NCBI RefSeq assembly: GCF_027409185.1
Contig: NC_084462.1
Span: 157,715,490-157,779,489, forward strand
From: Cynocephalus volans
Lineage: Eukaryota; Chordata; Mammalia; Dermoptera; Cynocephalidae
Length of the DNA: 64,000 nt
Direction of reading: 5' to 3'
The notes below the pieces were generated by a model. It was not told where the DNA came from and did not search any database. It saw only the letters and a program-made list of their open reading frames with translations. Positions 33,893-46,856 of this stretch are shown here, one piece after another. A program made the translations under genes and the position numbers. How positions within the stretch are numbered: position 1 is the first letter of the stretch; every line of letters starts with the position of its first letter.

Positions 33893-34063
33893 AGTGATTC
33901 TTAATCTTTTGAGGTAGGATGGGATAATTATAGATTCCATTGAAAATCCAATGAAAACCAAAGACCTTCTCTCAAAAAATTTCACAAAAACACTTATCAC
34001 AAATGTTCCATTTAATTTCAAGGGGCCCAAGGCTCCCTAGGAGCTGGGTTAAGAACCCTTAGC
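33893..34063. repeat. hAT-like MITE
   Basis: CAGTGATTCTTAATC at the left and GGTTAAGAACCCTTAG at the right form inverted ends about 170 bp apart, as in hAT-derived MITEs. The family is not identified. It ends about 40 bp before CIPC exon 3. Confidence 0.45.
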
Positions 34064-34102
34064 CTAAAGCCTGAGTGAACTGACCATTCTTCTGCCCACC
34101 AG

Positions 34103-34272
34103 ATGGGAGCTCGGAATGTCTGAGCTCAGCAGAGCAGATGGAGTCCGAGGACATGCTGAGCGCCTTAGGCTGGAGCAGAGAAGACAGGCCAAGGCAGAAC
34201 TCCAAAACTGCAAACAACGCCTTCCCTACCCTGTCCCCCATGGTTGTCATGAAGAATGTGCTGGTCAAACAG
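34103..34272 (+). CDS. CIPC: CIPC coding exon 3 (residues 46-102)
   Basis: The acceptor CCACCAG ends at 34102 and the donor is CAG|GTGAGG at 34273. The 170 nt complete codon 46 (G from exon 2 plus AT) and end exactly at codon 102 (CAG, Gln). Residues are acidic and Ser-rich at first ([14 protein letters not shown]), then a conserved segment [13 protein letters not shown]. The sequence reads without stops and matches CIPC as I know it. The region belongs to the part of CIPC before its CLOCK-binding C-terminus. Confidence 0.95.
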
Positions 34273-35868
34273 GTGAGGTGGACTAATATCTCCTAAAGTC
34301 TTTGCAAATGAAAGTGTCTGAGTTTCCTGTGTACAAAGACTCTCCCTCTACCAAGAAGAGATTTTAGAAACGGACCACTAGAAAGAACCACTCTAAAGTG
34401 TACTTTCTGTCCTGGGGAGAGGATGTTACCTTTCAACCACGGACACTGTTTTGAAAAGCTATACAAGAATTATGATGTGGGTTCTTACTTTTGAGACAGA
34501 CTATTTTATTTCTGTATTCGTTGTAGTTTGTCCAAAGGGACCCTGAACTACTTTAGTCATATATAAAGGAACTAAGCAGAAATGTCATCACTTCAGTGGT
34601 GTATTCTAACACACGGCAGAGTTTAGGGTAGAGACAAAAGAATCTCTTTGTGATTTGAATTGCCCTGGGAATTTAGAAATGCAGAATGCATTTATTTGTT
34701 TCACAAATAGAGGCAATTTCCATGTTTCTTATATCATTCTGAGCATTTTGTTAGTAATCAGCCAGGGCTATGTCATTAGTGACAAAGCAGCTCTTTTGTT
34801 TAGGTATGGCTTTACCCACAGAGTCCACACAGCATTGTTGCAGAGTTGAAAAATATCCTGTTTGGGGCTATATTACATTACTATACGTATTATGTGATTA
34901 TTTTCTACATATGAAAGAAAAGATTTATATGAAAATCTAAATTAAGCCCCAGTGTTTGAAGCTGAGAACTCAATTATGAAACTTGGTCAAGTTAGAATAG
35001 AGAAGCCTGAGAAACAGAAATGATTGATTTAAGCCAAAGAAATTTAACCTTACCCTACCTTAATCTGAAAATAAATCACAGTTCCCACATGGGTTCATTA
35101 ATGAGGCCACTTGAAGATAATGACATTTGAAATCTGGCTTTCGTAGTTGACCTTCCCACCGTAGGTCAAAGGTTAGAAGAACATGGCTGGAACCTGAGAG
35201 GAGACCTTAATGTCTTAACTATTATCTAGTTATTTCTGAAGAACACAAACTGATTTTCAGCAAGGTAGCCTGGTGAGTTCTGAAAAAGAATTTTTGCTTG
35301 TTGAATCACATCTCCGCTAGAAGCACAGCTGTTCTTATTGAAATGAAGAGAGAGAATGAAGACAGGAAATGGAGCCCAAATGACATTGTCCTGACCCCAC
35401 CGGTGCTGCCCAGTGCTGCTCCTGAGCCTCCTTTCTCCTGGCTCTTTTTGTCCCTGCCTTTTTCTCTGGCTTCCTTGTCACTCTTTCTTGTGTGCCTGTA
35501 TTTATATCCCTTCTTTGTTGTAGGGTAGGCTGGCAGCTCTAGAAGGCTGAGAGCAGCCCTCAGTTAAGGAGTGAGTAGGCTTTTCTAGCACAGTTGCATT
35601 CTTCAGGACAGAGACCCGCTGGGAAGGCCGCTGGGCTTGATCAGGAAATAGGAGACTTGGGGACAAGCTGACCTTCTGGAGTAGTCTATGAGTTTTGTTT
35701 TGTTTTTTGAAACATGGTAGAATCCAGCACATTATAAAATTAATAAAATAATAATATGCTTTTTAAAACCTCTGCATGTTGTGTAATGTCTTGATTATTG
35801 CTGCTTGGTTTTAGGTATTTTTCTTTTGGGGGGTCTGACTTCATTTCTGCCCCTAGACAGTGTGATCT

Positions 35869-36475
35869 TGCATAGGGGCCAAGGGAATACTTCCCCTTTA
35901 CCCCTTGAAGGTTCACTGAAAGTGGACTGACAGGCAGATTAATAGGAGAAAGGGCATGACAAATTTTATTTTAACATGCTCAGCAGTGGTAGGGGATGGA
36001 TTATGCGGAGGGAAATCACAGGACAGTGATTGCCCAATATCCCAATGGCTACAGAAGCTTATATACTTTTCTTCATTGGGGTGGGGGGTGTAGGAGTAAA
36101 TGATGTTCAGGGGAAATCAATGAGCCCAAAGAACAATGGCCTGGGACCAAGTTTTTCTGAACTCTGGGGCAGGGAGCATCACAGGTGAAGCGTGGAAAGC
36201 AAGTCAGGCAAAAGCTGGCTTGTTATGTATGCAGATGAAAGTATTTCAGGTGATTGCCGGAGCTGCACTCAGAACAGACGTAGACAAGGGAGGGGCACCT
36301 CAGAGAAAGCCTGGCTGTTTACTTCACCAATGCACATTTTTTTCTACACATGCAGATGTCCTCCACAAAAGGCAGCTTTTTAGCCATTCTTATTTTTCTA
36401 GTCCCTCTGAAGAGCTGTCTTTAAATATGTCAAAGAAGTATATTTTGGGCTGAAATATTTTGCTTTCCTTCACTT
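35869..36475 (-). mobile_element. Solo LTR, MLT2/ERVL-like
   Basis: GGGGCCAAGGGAATACTTCC, CTTGAAGGTTCACTGAAAG and GACAGGCAGATTAATAGGAG are typical of MLT2-class LTR ends. A - strand AATAAA (plus TTTTATTTTAA near 35971) sets orientation. The borders are approximate. It is antisense in CIPC intron 3. Confidence 0.65.
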
Positions 36476-37317
36476 GCACACAATTAATTAACCACCATGG
36501 ACTTCCTTTTCTTCATCTTTAACATGAAGGCTTTATGTGAAATGATTCTTGAGATCCTGTCCAAGTCTAAAGTTTTATTCTGTATTTCCCCAGATGATTT
36601 CAACACAAATAATACAATTTGTAAAATCTAATAATTGGAACAAATAAGCTAAGTATCTGTTTAGGACAGTGGGCAGAACAGCACCATTAGAAAGAACAGT
36701 CCAGTAAAATGATCTTGGGAAAGCAACACATTAGATATTTTCTGCATCCATTTGCCTTGTAGGTCAACCCTTAGGGCATGGTCAGTTTGGGAGATAGCCT
36801 GAAGTTTTGTTTCTAACTGAGCTGGACTAGGCTGATCTCTACTTTGAAAGACTCCTGATCTTGGATCTTCTCTGACAGGGAAATGTGGTTTCTGGGCCTA
36901 GCATTGCTTGCCTTCGTACATCTAGAGTATATCTGAACACCAAGAGGGCTGCAGAATGGACTCTCTAGATCATCCCTGCCTTTGCACAGGAGATGAATTA
37001 TAGTTGGCCTGAAGTTCCTAGCCTGGCATCCAAGAAACAAATGTGTGCAAAATGGTGTGTGTGCAAACATGTGGGAAGATAGTCCATGTGTTCTTCAGAT
37101 AAATCAAATGTCCCCACACGACCCCACTAAGCATGAGCACTTCTGTCAGGCTTGCTCTCTGCCTAGCTTCACCTACACTCGTGTCTTTGGGACCGGGTTG
37201 GAACTGGACAGGCTTTCAAATGTTGAAGACAAGTAGCCATGTCCTGCCTTATTAGATTTCATCTGAATCAGTATTTTAATTAAAAATAAAAATGTGTAAT
37301 TGAGGAGTAATATAACA

Positions 37318-37565
37318 AAGGCAGTATAGCAGAGTGGTTAAGATGGGTTTTAGAGTGAGAGGATGAAATTCTAGCTGTAGCACTTAGTACTTGATGACTT
37401 AAAGCAAGTTATTTCAACTTTATAAGCCCCACTTTCCTATTTATGAAGGGAATTATAACTACCTCACGGGTTTGTTGTGGGGATTAGGTGGGATAACCCA
37501 CGTAAAATATCGCGCACAGTGCCAGCCTGTGGTAAGCAGCACTACTTGGTAGCTCTTATTACTGT
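37318..37565 (+). repeat. MIR SINE, nearly full length
   Basis: The MIR order is complete: GCAGTATAGCAGAGTGGTTA, AGCTGTAGCACTTAGTAC, AAAGCAAGTTATTTCAAC, ACCTCACGGGTTTGTTGTGG, then GCGCACAGTGCCAGCC. Confidence 0.88.
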
Positions 37566-38113
37566 ATTTTGAATGGTTTTATGATTGTTAGGTGTCACTG
37601 CCTTAAAAACAGGGGCCTGTAGACTCCTGACCATATGTAACTTTCTAATCATAAGTTGTTTTCAAGTAAAGAGAGGTTCCGATTATAACTAAATGAAGAT
37701 AGACTTTTATGTAAAGTCACATTCGTAGTCTTGAGATTTGCATGTTTTAACTATGCCCAGAAATTGTACTGTCCATATTTTTATTTCTTCAGTAGAGACC
37801 TTAACTATGTCATTACTTCACCTACCTATAATTTCTTTTTCTGAGTGATAGCACTTGAATAAAAATAGATATTTTCTCCAGTTTTCCCTTAGGAAAAGTT
37901 AAAAAAGAATTTGTGATATCAGACACAAGTGGATTTTCAAGCCCCTTTTCCAGTCATGTTCTTGATAAGAGCCACTGTGGATGTGAGGGAATCTCTGTAC
38001 TTGAAATGGTTACACATATCTGAGTATCTGCCTTGGCCCTTTGGCAGAAGTGTCACTCATCTGTCCTTTCAGCAGGTAATGAGTAGTATGCTTCTCTCTT
38101 CCTTTGTTTTCAG

Positions 38114-39007
38114 GGCAGCAGCTCATCCCAGCTACAGTCATGGACTGTCCAGCCCTCCTTTGAAGTGATCTCAGCACAGCCACAGCTCTTATTCCTTCAT
38201 CCACCTGTACCATCTCCTGTCAGTCCCTGTCATGCGGGCGAGAAAAAGTCAGATGCCAGGAACTACCTGCCCATTCTAAATTCTTACACCAAAATAGCCC
38301 CACACCCAGGCAAAAGGGGCCTTTCCCTCAGACCAGAAGAAAGAGGAGCAAGTGGAATGCAAAAGAAAATCTGCACTGAGAGACTTGGGCCAAGCTTGTC
38401 TTCCAGTGAGCCAACCAAGACCGGTGCTGTACCATCCAGACCCTCGACTGCAGCACCACCCAGTGCCAAACTTGCCGAGGACTCAGCTCTGCAGGGTGTG
38501 CCCTCCCTAGTGGCAGGGGGAAGTCCACAGACTCTTCAGCCAGTATCCAGCAGCCACGTGGCTAAAGCTCCCAGTCTGACCTTTGCTTCCCCCGCTAGTC
38601 CTGTCTGTGCCTCAGACAGTACTCTACATGGGTTAGAGAGCAACTCTCCCCTCTCACCATTGTCAGCTAATCATAAGTCACCCTTATGGGCAGCAGAGCA
38701 CCTCTGCCACAGCCCAGATTCCTTTTCAGAGCAGCGCCAGAGCAAGCATAGGCGCTTTCAGAATACCCTGGTAGTGCTACACAGATCTGGTTTGCTGGAG
38801 ATCACTTTGAAAACCAAGGAGTTGATTCGTCAGAACCAGGCGACTCAGGTGGAACTAGACCAGCTAAAGGAGCAAACCCAGTTGTTCATAGAGGCCACCA
38901 AGAGCAGGGCTCCTCAGGCTTGGGCCAAGCTGCAGGCATCTTTAACATCTGGGTCCAGTCATACTGGCAGTGACCTAGAAGCATTCTCTGATCGCCCAGA
39001 CATATAG
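38114..39007 (+). CDS. CIPC: CIPC coding exon 4 (residues 103-399 and stop)
   Basis: The acceptor TTTTCAG ends at 38113 and the first codon is GGC (Gly103). The frame runs 297 codons to TAG at 39005-39007, giving 399 residues for the whole protein, the length known for CIPC. The middle is rich in Ser, Pro and Ala with low complexity (about residues 180-310). The C-terminus carries a conserved helical segment with [20 protein letters not shown] and a Gln/Leu/Lys-rich coiled-coil-like stretch ([19 protein letters not shown]), the region reported to bind CLOCK. No frame damage is seen, so the gene appears functional. Confidence 0.97.
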   Translation, partial: GSSSSQLQSWTVQPSFEVISAQPQLLFLHPPVPSPVSPCHAGEKKSDARNYLPILNSYTKIAPHPGKRGLSLRPEERGASGMQKKICTERLGPSLSSSEPTKTGAVPSRPSTAAPPSAKLAEDSALQGVPSLVAGGSPQTLQPVSSSHVAKAPSLTFASPASPVCASDSTLHGLESNSPLSPLSANHKSPLWAAEHLCHSPDSFSEQRQSKHRRFQNTLVVLHRSGLLEITLKTKELIRQNQATQVELDQLKEQTQLFIEATKSRAPQAWAKLQASLTSGSSHTGSDLEAFSDRPDI

Positions 39008-41655
39008 CACAGACGGCATATTTTCCTGTTACTTGAGTAGTTCTTTGAAATATTTTACTCTTACCTATTTCTGTTTCCTAAAGTTTATGTAAGAGCTTTT
39101 CCTTTTAAACCTCTACTGTTTAGCAGTTCACTTATAAAGCCACGTGCCAGTAGCTGGCTGCTGTCTCAACCTGTGGTCTGTGCACAGGTTATGCATTTCT
39201 CCGTTCCACTGAGGACCTCTGATTCAGAGTGTCCTTGAGTTCCTCTTCCTTAGCTTGCAGGCTCTCCGATGGGTCATGGGGCAAAGCAGGAAAGGTGACT
39301 GTGGGGGGCTCTTCTAGCTGCCACCTCCCATGTCCCACTCACCGGGATCAAGGGTGCAATAATACAGATGAGTGTACAGAGTGACACCTGTTGAGCCAGG
39401 GAGTAGGTGACATAAGGATCCCTTCCCCTGAGTATCTTAGAAAAACGGAGGAGGTGTGTTTGCATTCTACAAGGCATTGTGCCAGTTGGGTGAAACATAA
39501 AATGCTCTGGGCACAGGTTGTGCCTGATTGTAAGCACTTAATCACTTAAAGCTTTGTTTTCTTAAACTTGAAAGTTAAGGGAAAAGGGTAGGACCATTTG
39601 ACTCATTCACTTTAATCACAAGCCAGATTTCACTTAAATGATTAGGCAAAATGAGATTTTTAAGGTATAGCATGGATTCAGTATTCTTTGGAATTGTAGT
39701 TGATGAATTCCTTTTTTTATTTAGAGACTGAAGAAAATAGACATGGCCAGTATCTCTTGGCCAGGGGCCAGAAGATTCTGGTAACTTATGCTTTTTTTTT
39801 CTCTTGAAACAGTTCAACTTGTTTTATGTCTAAAAACCTTAAGGATAGCTTCAGTCGTTCCTGAGGGTGCAGTATAAGTCAACCTTCTGCAGCCACCCTG
39901 GGCTCCCCCCCCCCTTTGTTTTCATAAAAGAGGAAAGAAGTGATTATTAGGCTTGATAAACTTTGAATTAAATGAAATCATCCGGAGATTGTGATAAGTT
40001 CACAAAGAATTAGAAAACATTCTTATCCATTTTCTTTTCACATCCCAAGTTTTCATTTTTCCCATGTTATGGTGACAGGGAATGATTATGGAGCACAGTC
40101 CTCTGTGTTTCTTTCACGGGTTGGATATTGGCAACAAATCCAAAGGTGTAACGTTGGTTATATGAAGTTCATCTCAAAATGGAGAATGTGAGTTTCCAGA
40201 TGATACACATTCGTTTCAGCTTCGTTGTATCGGTAACTAGATTTCTAAGAGTAAATTTTTTTAAAAATTTATCTTATTTAAAAATTTCATCCTCTTGAAA
40301 ATCTTTGTTTTACAAATTACCTAAATAAGAAGTTCCATGTGACTGAATTTATCTTTTAAATATTCTTGAAGTTTTACCAGGACCAGAAGTTAGTGATCAT
40401 AATTACTAGGTAACTGTAACTCTAACAAACTTTAAAAATTGTAAGGCATCAGATTGCCTGTACTTTGTTCACAAACATGTATGATTTAGATATGACCAGT
40501 TTAAAAATAATCAACTTGGTATAATCGCTAGACTCTTCTGATCAACAGAATTATTACTTGCCATTTGCTTTCTGAAAGAATTTCAAAAATTAGAGCTAAA
40601 AGAAGGCTCGGCTCCCTTACTATTTTTTTTTTTTTGGCCCACTCTCTTTGCCTCCCCTGAATCTGTATGGTACGATCGCAGCTCTACTCTGTGCACCATG
40701 CTAGGAAGCTTCCTTTTTAGCAGGATATGTTTGGCAGCAAGCTATAGAGACAGGTGCATTCAGAACAGCCTGGGCACCAGTTATGAGTCTTACTGAGTGT
40801 CAAAAATCTGGAAGCACTTGCTGATAACCAAATTCATTCCATTGGAAAAACCCTCTGTGGAGCTATAAGCCTCTTGGACTCTTCTTCCTAGATTAAGGTT
40901 TGCATTTCTCTTCCCATCATGGTAAAAAATGTTGAAAGCCATCATCGGTCCTCACAGCTCAGTGGCAGGGAGAAGCAGCACCACGCCCTGGCTCTTTGAT
41001 CTTGTCACAGTGCTGAAAGTCTCTTTAGGCCATTAGCATGGGTGTTCTTTCCCCTGTGGAGCTGAGGGCAGATGAACCCAAACAGAGAAGCTGGATCTTG
41101 GAAGCAGAGACCCATTGAGGCCAGCAGACATTTGTGGCCAGAAGCCAGATCAGCAAGTGGAGGAACCTCAGAGTTGACCAGCAAGATCTCCGTTGGTTGT
41201 GCAAGGCTGTAAGTAGCAAGGATCTTACTGATGCATGATGTAATTTGCTCTGAAGTACTGTGGCAGAGCTACTACTGCTTTCTGAAAGTGAGAAGCCATT
41301 TTTAGCTCAGAACATCCCTTTAGAGAACTTTTGACAGATTTTATTGGCAAAATTGAAACATATCTAAAAAAAGTTGCTGATTGGTTATTGGAATGGAGTT
41401 TAATGACATTTGTAATTTATTACACACTCATTGCTTTTTATTGATTATAGTATTATTTGAGTTTTCTTCTCTACTATGATTTCTTCAGCAGAAAAGTAAA
41501 TCTCGTGCATATATTGAAGTGGTTTTCCAGAGATGAATTCTGTAGGGTAGAAATTTATTTACCAAATGTGAATTCTTTTGAGAAAGTATGAAGTTTTGTA
41601 GAAATTGACTGTGAAATGTCAGAGAAAAATAAAAGTCACTTACTTGAAAACTATT
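39008..41655 (+). other. CIPC: CIPC 3' untranslated region
   Basis: No splice acceptor or coding frame follows the stop codon. The first well-placed polyadenylation signal far downstream is AATAAA at 41628-41633, with a T/G-rich stretch after it, so cleavage is likely near 41650. A 12-13 nt C-run at about 39907-39919 and a T-run near 39791 are length-variable tracts. The end is inferred; another AATAAA is at about 41828. Confidence 0.65.
41628..41633 (+). terminator. CIPC: Probable CIPC polyadenylation signal AATAAA
   Basis: A canonical hexamer about 2.6 kb past the stop codon. The U-rich stretch GGCCTTTTTGCTTTATAAC lies 25-40 nt downstream. Confidence 0.6.
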
Positions 41656-44600
41656 TGGCCTTTTTGCTTTATAACTGCTTAAAAATACTAAGTGAAATCT
41701 AGAGCAAATATTTGAATTGAATTAAGTTTCAAACATAGGTACTCATGTCTTTTGGGAATATTGGGGTTAGCTACTGAACTTGTAGAAATTCATTGTTCAG
41801 ATTTTCACTGGTGTGAACTTAAAAGGAAATAAATGCAGACAGTCTCAAGACAAATGAGTAGCCCACTGTTCTGTAGAGTCTTGGAGGTTTATGCTGGATA
41901 GATTGGGAAGAGTGTGAGGAGAATACAGTACAGTGATTTCTTCCATCTGATCTGATGCTTTCAAATGACAAACTACTACAGCTGTATACTGGACTAAACT
42001 AAAGCCACACTAAGTGAAGTTCTTTGTACAACAGAGAGGTCCTTAGCATGTACATCTCCAGGCCTTCCTCCATGCTTCCTAAGCTCTGCTCCTCCTCAAG
42101 GTTCACCTAGACAGTCTCCACAGGGAGACATAAGGAGTCCTACCTGCTTCCCATACCAATCAGGACCCCTTCCCAGGATTTTAAAGACATTGGAAAAACA
42201 AAAAATTTATTCTCATTAAAAGGCCTGGAGGGTTGTCACAGTGTAATTCTTATAACATTATTTCTCTCCTACACAATTGTCTAAGTGAGTTTTAAAAATA
42301 TGGCCATAAGGCCACAAAAATGAAATAAAAATGGGTAGAGATGGCTAGAGAAGGCCAACCCTGAAAAGAGTCTTTCCTTAAGAAGTGGAATCCAGAGAAG
42401 TGTGAGAGCACAAAAAGTAGATCACTCAAGGCTTAGGAGAGCCCGGTGATTTGAGTTTGTAGCTCTACGCCTGATAGCCTGATTCCTGGGTATGGAAATT
42501 CTTGCCCATCTGGGACTGCCTGTTTGCAAATATGTCTGTTTAATCCACATCTTTTATGGCATCATCACAGATTGCAGCCGGGTGCGGTGGGGTCTAAAGA
42601 CCTGCATCCATGTGTCAGATCTATTACTCATTAACTGGGTGACTTAATCTTTCTCGATGTCACTCCTCTCAGCTGAATAGTAAAGAATTTGACCTACTCA
42701 TCTCTAAGGTTCTTCCCAGTGCTGACCTTTTGTAAGATCTATAGCTATGTTACAGGTCAGCCATAAAATTAATAGATTAAATTTTAAAAGAAACATGGGG
42801 TACTTAGAAAAGAGGTTCCTAGTGCTCTGGTAGATGATTTTATATTACAATGTTCTATCGGATTTGCAACTTCTTATACGTAACTTGGAGAAGTGTTTTG
42901 CCGGTCTGCGTTGTTCTGTCTTTCTTATTACCTGGTTGTAGCTAACATGGATTCACTAAATCCCATTAAAAACAACAAGAAAAACTGCTCTCAAACAAAG
43001 AATTCTTATTAGCCCAAAAGGAGAATAATTGGGGTTAAGTCAAATCATGTCCTTTCCCAGTCAGCCACCTGTAAAGAGCCCTTCCCTTTCAGTTGAGATG
43101 AAGGACGTACTGTTTAATATTTTGGAGAGTATGTCAGTTAGCTTTTTATTTCCTTTCAGACTTCTCTCCCCAAAGCAGGGATGATGTTTCTGCATGTGTT
43201 ATAAGGAGTCTGTTGGGTTGATTTAACATTATTTTCACTGTCAATGGTCAGAGACTACACAGATGCGGTGGTACTTTGTGAGGTTTTTATTCTGGTCCTA
43301 GCCTTTGGTGCCACCTTTCATCCACACCAGAAGAGAGAGAGAGAAGAGGTCTGCCTGGGTGATGCAGCGTGATCAGAGTTGCTGAGAGAAAGAGGCAGCA
43401 AGAAGCAATGATGTGTCCTGCTCTGTCACTCTTTATCTCTGTTTCCTTTGTCAAAAGAGGAGGGAAGTAGTCTTGCTGTACACTTGACATCCTGAGATTA
43501 TGGTGCAGTGCAAAAAAAGGATGTCTCGAAAGTGTTTTAAAATGACTCTACAGAGCAAGGCAGTCTCCCTGCACACAAACCCAGAGATGGAATTCAAGTG
43601 ATGGTATTCAGCCTCTTAAGGGTTGTTTGTTGCTTGGCATAATTAAGACTGTCTTCTCCAAAAACCTCATTTGCTTTATTCCCATTAGCTGTAAATATCA
43701 ACCCAGGGCGTTTATTCTTTGACAGGCTTCCTGAAAGGAGCTGTTCTGTGGATTCACATGTGACTACTTTGGCCTCTTCCTCTCAGATCCCTCTTTCCTT
43801 CTTAGAACACGTGGCTTTCCTGTCTCTTTCTGAAGGATGGTTATGCAAGACATTAGAGAATTGCTTGAAAGAACAGTCTGTGTGATTCTTGCTTCCAATT
43901 ACAGCAGCTGGAGATGGGTAAGAAGGAGAGAAGAGCCCATGGAGTATGAAGTTAACACAGTGAGTGGGTGGAAGGTGTTAGGAAATGAAAGGGAATGAAA
44001 ACAAAGTAGGATCCCGAGGCCAGCCTGCGTGAGGGCCCTAGTCAGGTAGAATGATTAGAGTTTGCATGAGGGCTTCAGAGTGGCTTGAGAGCACGAGAGT
44101 AAAAATAGCTGCCTTTAATTGTCCTAAAGACTCACTTTATCTCAGGAATTGCAGTGGAAGGGTGCTCATTCTTTCTGGTCAATGCCTTTATACACAACAG
44201 ATGAGAGGCAGAGCCTCTGTTCTCTGGGAACAGCCCACAAGATTTACCCACTGGCTGGGCAGATGGGAGTGCTTGGCCCAGAACCTGCCCTTCATTTGGG
44301 GGTGAGAGTGGAAAACCAGAAGCCCTGGAAAATCAGGATCTGCTACTATTCACGGATGGTAAGCCACAGTAACATCTCCACAGAGGCTGGGTTGAAATCG
44401 CCATCTCCACTCACCCCTCATACAAATGAATACATTGCCCCAAAATCAGGGCAAGAGAAGAAGCTTCAGGAAGTTACACACAAATAGAACCCGGCACCCT
44501 CAACAGGTTCTGCATCATCTTTAAAACATGCAGGAAAACCTGGCTCCTGAGGCCTGGTGATCCTCCTGGTGAACGTTTAATTCTGATTCCCCTCTGTTCT

Positions 44601-45537
44601 CCAGCAAGGCTTCCGGGCCTCTCCTCACTTGTCACTGGGCAGCTCAGGAAACGCAGACAAGTGTCCACCTAAGGAAAACACACAGAGGAAGGACAGTGAG
44701 CTGCCACCACAAACAGCCGAAGGTGCCCGCAGCCTGACCACACAGTGACAGGCATACTTTACACAGTATGTTTTTAGTAGTGGCTCCCTGCACTCCAGCA
44801 GGCCAAGAGGGCCAGGATAACTTTAAGGTGAAGGTCTATTGTTAAAGGATCTCCAAGTCGACACTGCCTAATCAAGGTGTGTTTACAAGTATTGTGCTTT
44901 CCAGCCTGTGCTGATTTTATTCTGGAAGCATTTTATAAGAATCTTGTGCTGTGAAGCCCCTAGCTTGTAAATTACTAATGTTGCTGGTTGTACTAGTCAG
45001 GTTGGACTGCAGTGAAGATGTCACTTCTCAGCCTATGGTCAGGACTGGCCTCCTGGCCCCGCCAACTACAGGGGGATTAGAAAATGTGGGAGAGCATGCA
45101 TTAAATGGTAAATGTCTCTGCCACACTGATTTTTTTTTTAATCAAGGGAAAAAAGTGCTTGGGACCCACAGGGTTGGAGATGAGCAGGCACCAGACAGCG
45201 TAGGTCAGCCCCAGGGTATGGCGCACTTTGGTGACCTTTAGAAAGCCTCAGACATGTGGTCCTCGTCACTCAATTTTTCACCTCTCTCCACCCCCCAACC
45301 CCAATTTGTATTCTAAAACCCTTATCATTTCCACTTCTGAAAGTTGTAATGATTCCCAAAGCTTACCTGTGAAGCATTGTCCTTATTTCTCCAGGGTAAC
45401 AAGTACGTTCAACTGTCAACACATTTTTTTTCCAGGTGCTGACCTAGCTATAGGGTGTAAAATGGTGACTGAGACAGACATGGTCCCTGCTTCTAGACAG
45501 CAATGGTTATCAGTTAGTCAAATGGCCCCTTTGATAG
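41656..45537. other. Intergenic between CIPC and ZDHHC22, mostly unrecognised
   Basis: 42585-42740 is a MIR copy (GCGGTGGGGTCTAAAGACCT, ATTACTCATTAACTGGGTGA). 45425-45530 resembles the same ancient repeat class seen after the MIRs at 54240 and 55874. The remaining sequence has only short chance frames; I see no gene. Confidence 0.5.
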
Positions 45538-46196
45538 TGTAGGAGCAGAAAAGGTGTGATACCTTTGCTCTCTATCATAAGGGTCACAGCCACCACTCCT
45601 ATGACAAAAGACAGGTTAACAAGAGAAAAACATAATAGATTGATTTAGTCAAAGATTTATGTGACAGGGGAACCCTCAGAAATGCAGACCCAAAGACTCA
45701 GGGAAAACTTTTAATGCTTGGGTCTGGTGAAGACTGAAACAGCTGTGTAGAAATGTGATTGGACAAAAGGGTGTGATCGAGTGGTGGTAGACTGAGGGGG
45801 AACCCAGCAAGTCCTGTCTGTATGGATTCTTCTTAGCCTCTCTGTGTGGCATTCCTCCCCACCCCCTCCAGCCCCCGAAAATAGTGCTGGACCCCTTCTG
45901 AAATGAGGGCCTTATGATCTATCAGACAAGGTGGGTCAGAAAATTTCTTTATGCCAGCTCCTACACAGAAAGGCAGTGTAAGGTGAGAGTAATATTTTTA
46001 GTTTCTATGACCCACCTTGGAGAAGAGGAATTCTAGTTTCTATGCCCTGCCTTGGAGAAGAAAGGGGAGTGGGAGACATCAGGGCAGGAGAAGCCCAGAG
46101 AGAGAGAGTTTGTTTGTTTCTGAGGCCTTCCACTCTCCTTTAAAGTACTCAGCATGCCAAAGCACCATACTTCGGGGTACTGTTTTGAGCCCCCAA
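45538..46196 (-). mobile_element. Solo LTR (ERVL/MLT2-like), same family as 25581-26395
   Basis: It starts TGTAGGAGCAGAAAAGGTGT and follows the same order as the copy at 25581, including ACAGGTTAACAAGA, CCAGCAAGTCCTGT and AGTACTCAGCATGCCAAAGC. The right border (GAGCCCCCAA) is slightly altered, so the last bases are approximate. Antisense orientation is inferred from the other copy. Confidence 0.75.
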
Positions 46197-46407
46197 ATCA
46201 ACAATGGTCTGGGTCTCACTAGGTCTTATATATCCAAAGTTAGTTGTGTAAGCCTGGGCAAGGTGATGTGTCCTACTCATTTCTACTTTCATTTCAGAGA
46301 TCAATGCTTTGATAATTGGCTTTAGCTCCCTCTTTAGCTTGGCTTTAGGACAAGAGTCTTTAATGTCAAACTATTAAGTTGAGAACAGAAGTGTTATGAT
46401 AGTCATA

Positions 46408-46856
46408 TGTTGGGCTAGGGTTCACAGACCCTTCAAACCTATTGTGCACAAACTGGGTCGCAGGCCGCTCATATGTGGGTCACAAGCTAGGTAATTGGAA
46501 AAGATCCTGGGAGCAGTTGGCAAAGTTAACATGCTTCATTCAGATGTGAGCTCAGCCCCTGCCCCAGCAGCAGCTTACAGCAGATCCAGCAGCTACCTGA
46601 TGACCTCCCGGGACCTCCTGGGGGCACCGTGGGTCAGAGCCGTTTGTCCTTTATACTTAAGTCAGATAACCCAGGGACACCTGGGTTGAGTCAAATAACC
46701 AAGGAACACCTGGGAGCATGTGTGCAGTTACAGACAATAACGAGGGAACACCTGGTGCACGTGCGCAATTAACATTTACATTAAACAGGCTAGGTCATGC
46801 TCAGCAAGATTCCGAACATCTGAGGGAGCCTGACCATTTGTTTCATTTTCCTTACA
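46408..46856 (-). mobile_element. Solo LTR of an ERVL/ERV-S-like family with repeated U3
   Basis: It runs TGTTGGGCTAGGG to CCTTACA like the LTR at 28533. On the - strand TATAAA (plus TTTATAC near 46650) is preceded upstream by three copies of an AGTCAAATAACCAAGG-AACACCTGG unit at about 46660-46685, 46689-46713 and 46731-46755; the 28533 copy has one. A CACGTG is at 46758-46763. The flanks TCATA and GCACA are only a weak target duplication. Confidence 0.82.

Larger units (their letters stand above)
29889..34102 (+). other. CIPC: CIPC intron 2
   Basis: This interval runs from GT at 29889 to the acceptor CTGCCCACCAG ending at 34102. It contains a truncated SINE (30298-30360), hAT fragments (31037-31155, 33095-33190, 33893-34063), an old L1 (31650-33090) with a SINE inside, and a pyrimidine tract. 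Elsewhere nothing is recognised. Confidence 0.85.
34273..38113 (+). other. CIPC: CIPC intron 3
   Basis: This interval runs from GTGAGG at 34273 to the acceptor TTGTTTTCAG ending at 38113. It holds an antisense LTR (35869-36475), a possible MIR tail (36495-36595) and a MIR (37318-37565). 34280-35860 and 36600-37310 contain nothing recognised. Confidence 0.88.

Noticed and set aside
42575-42600. GCCGGGTGCGGTGGGG, similar to the start of an Alu
   Set aside because: The following sequence is MIR-like and there is no Alu or 7SL body.
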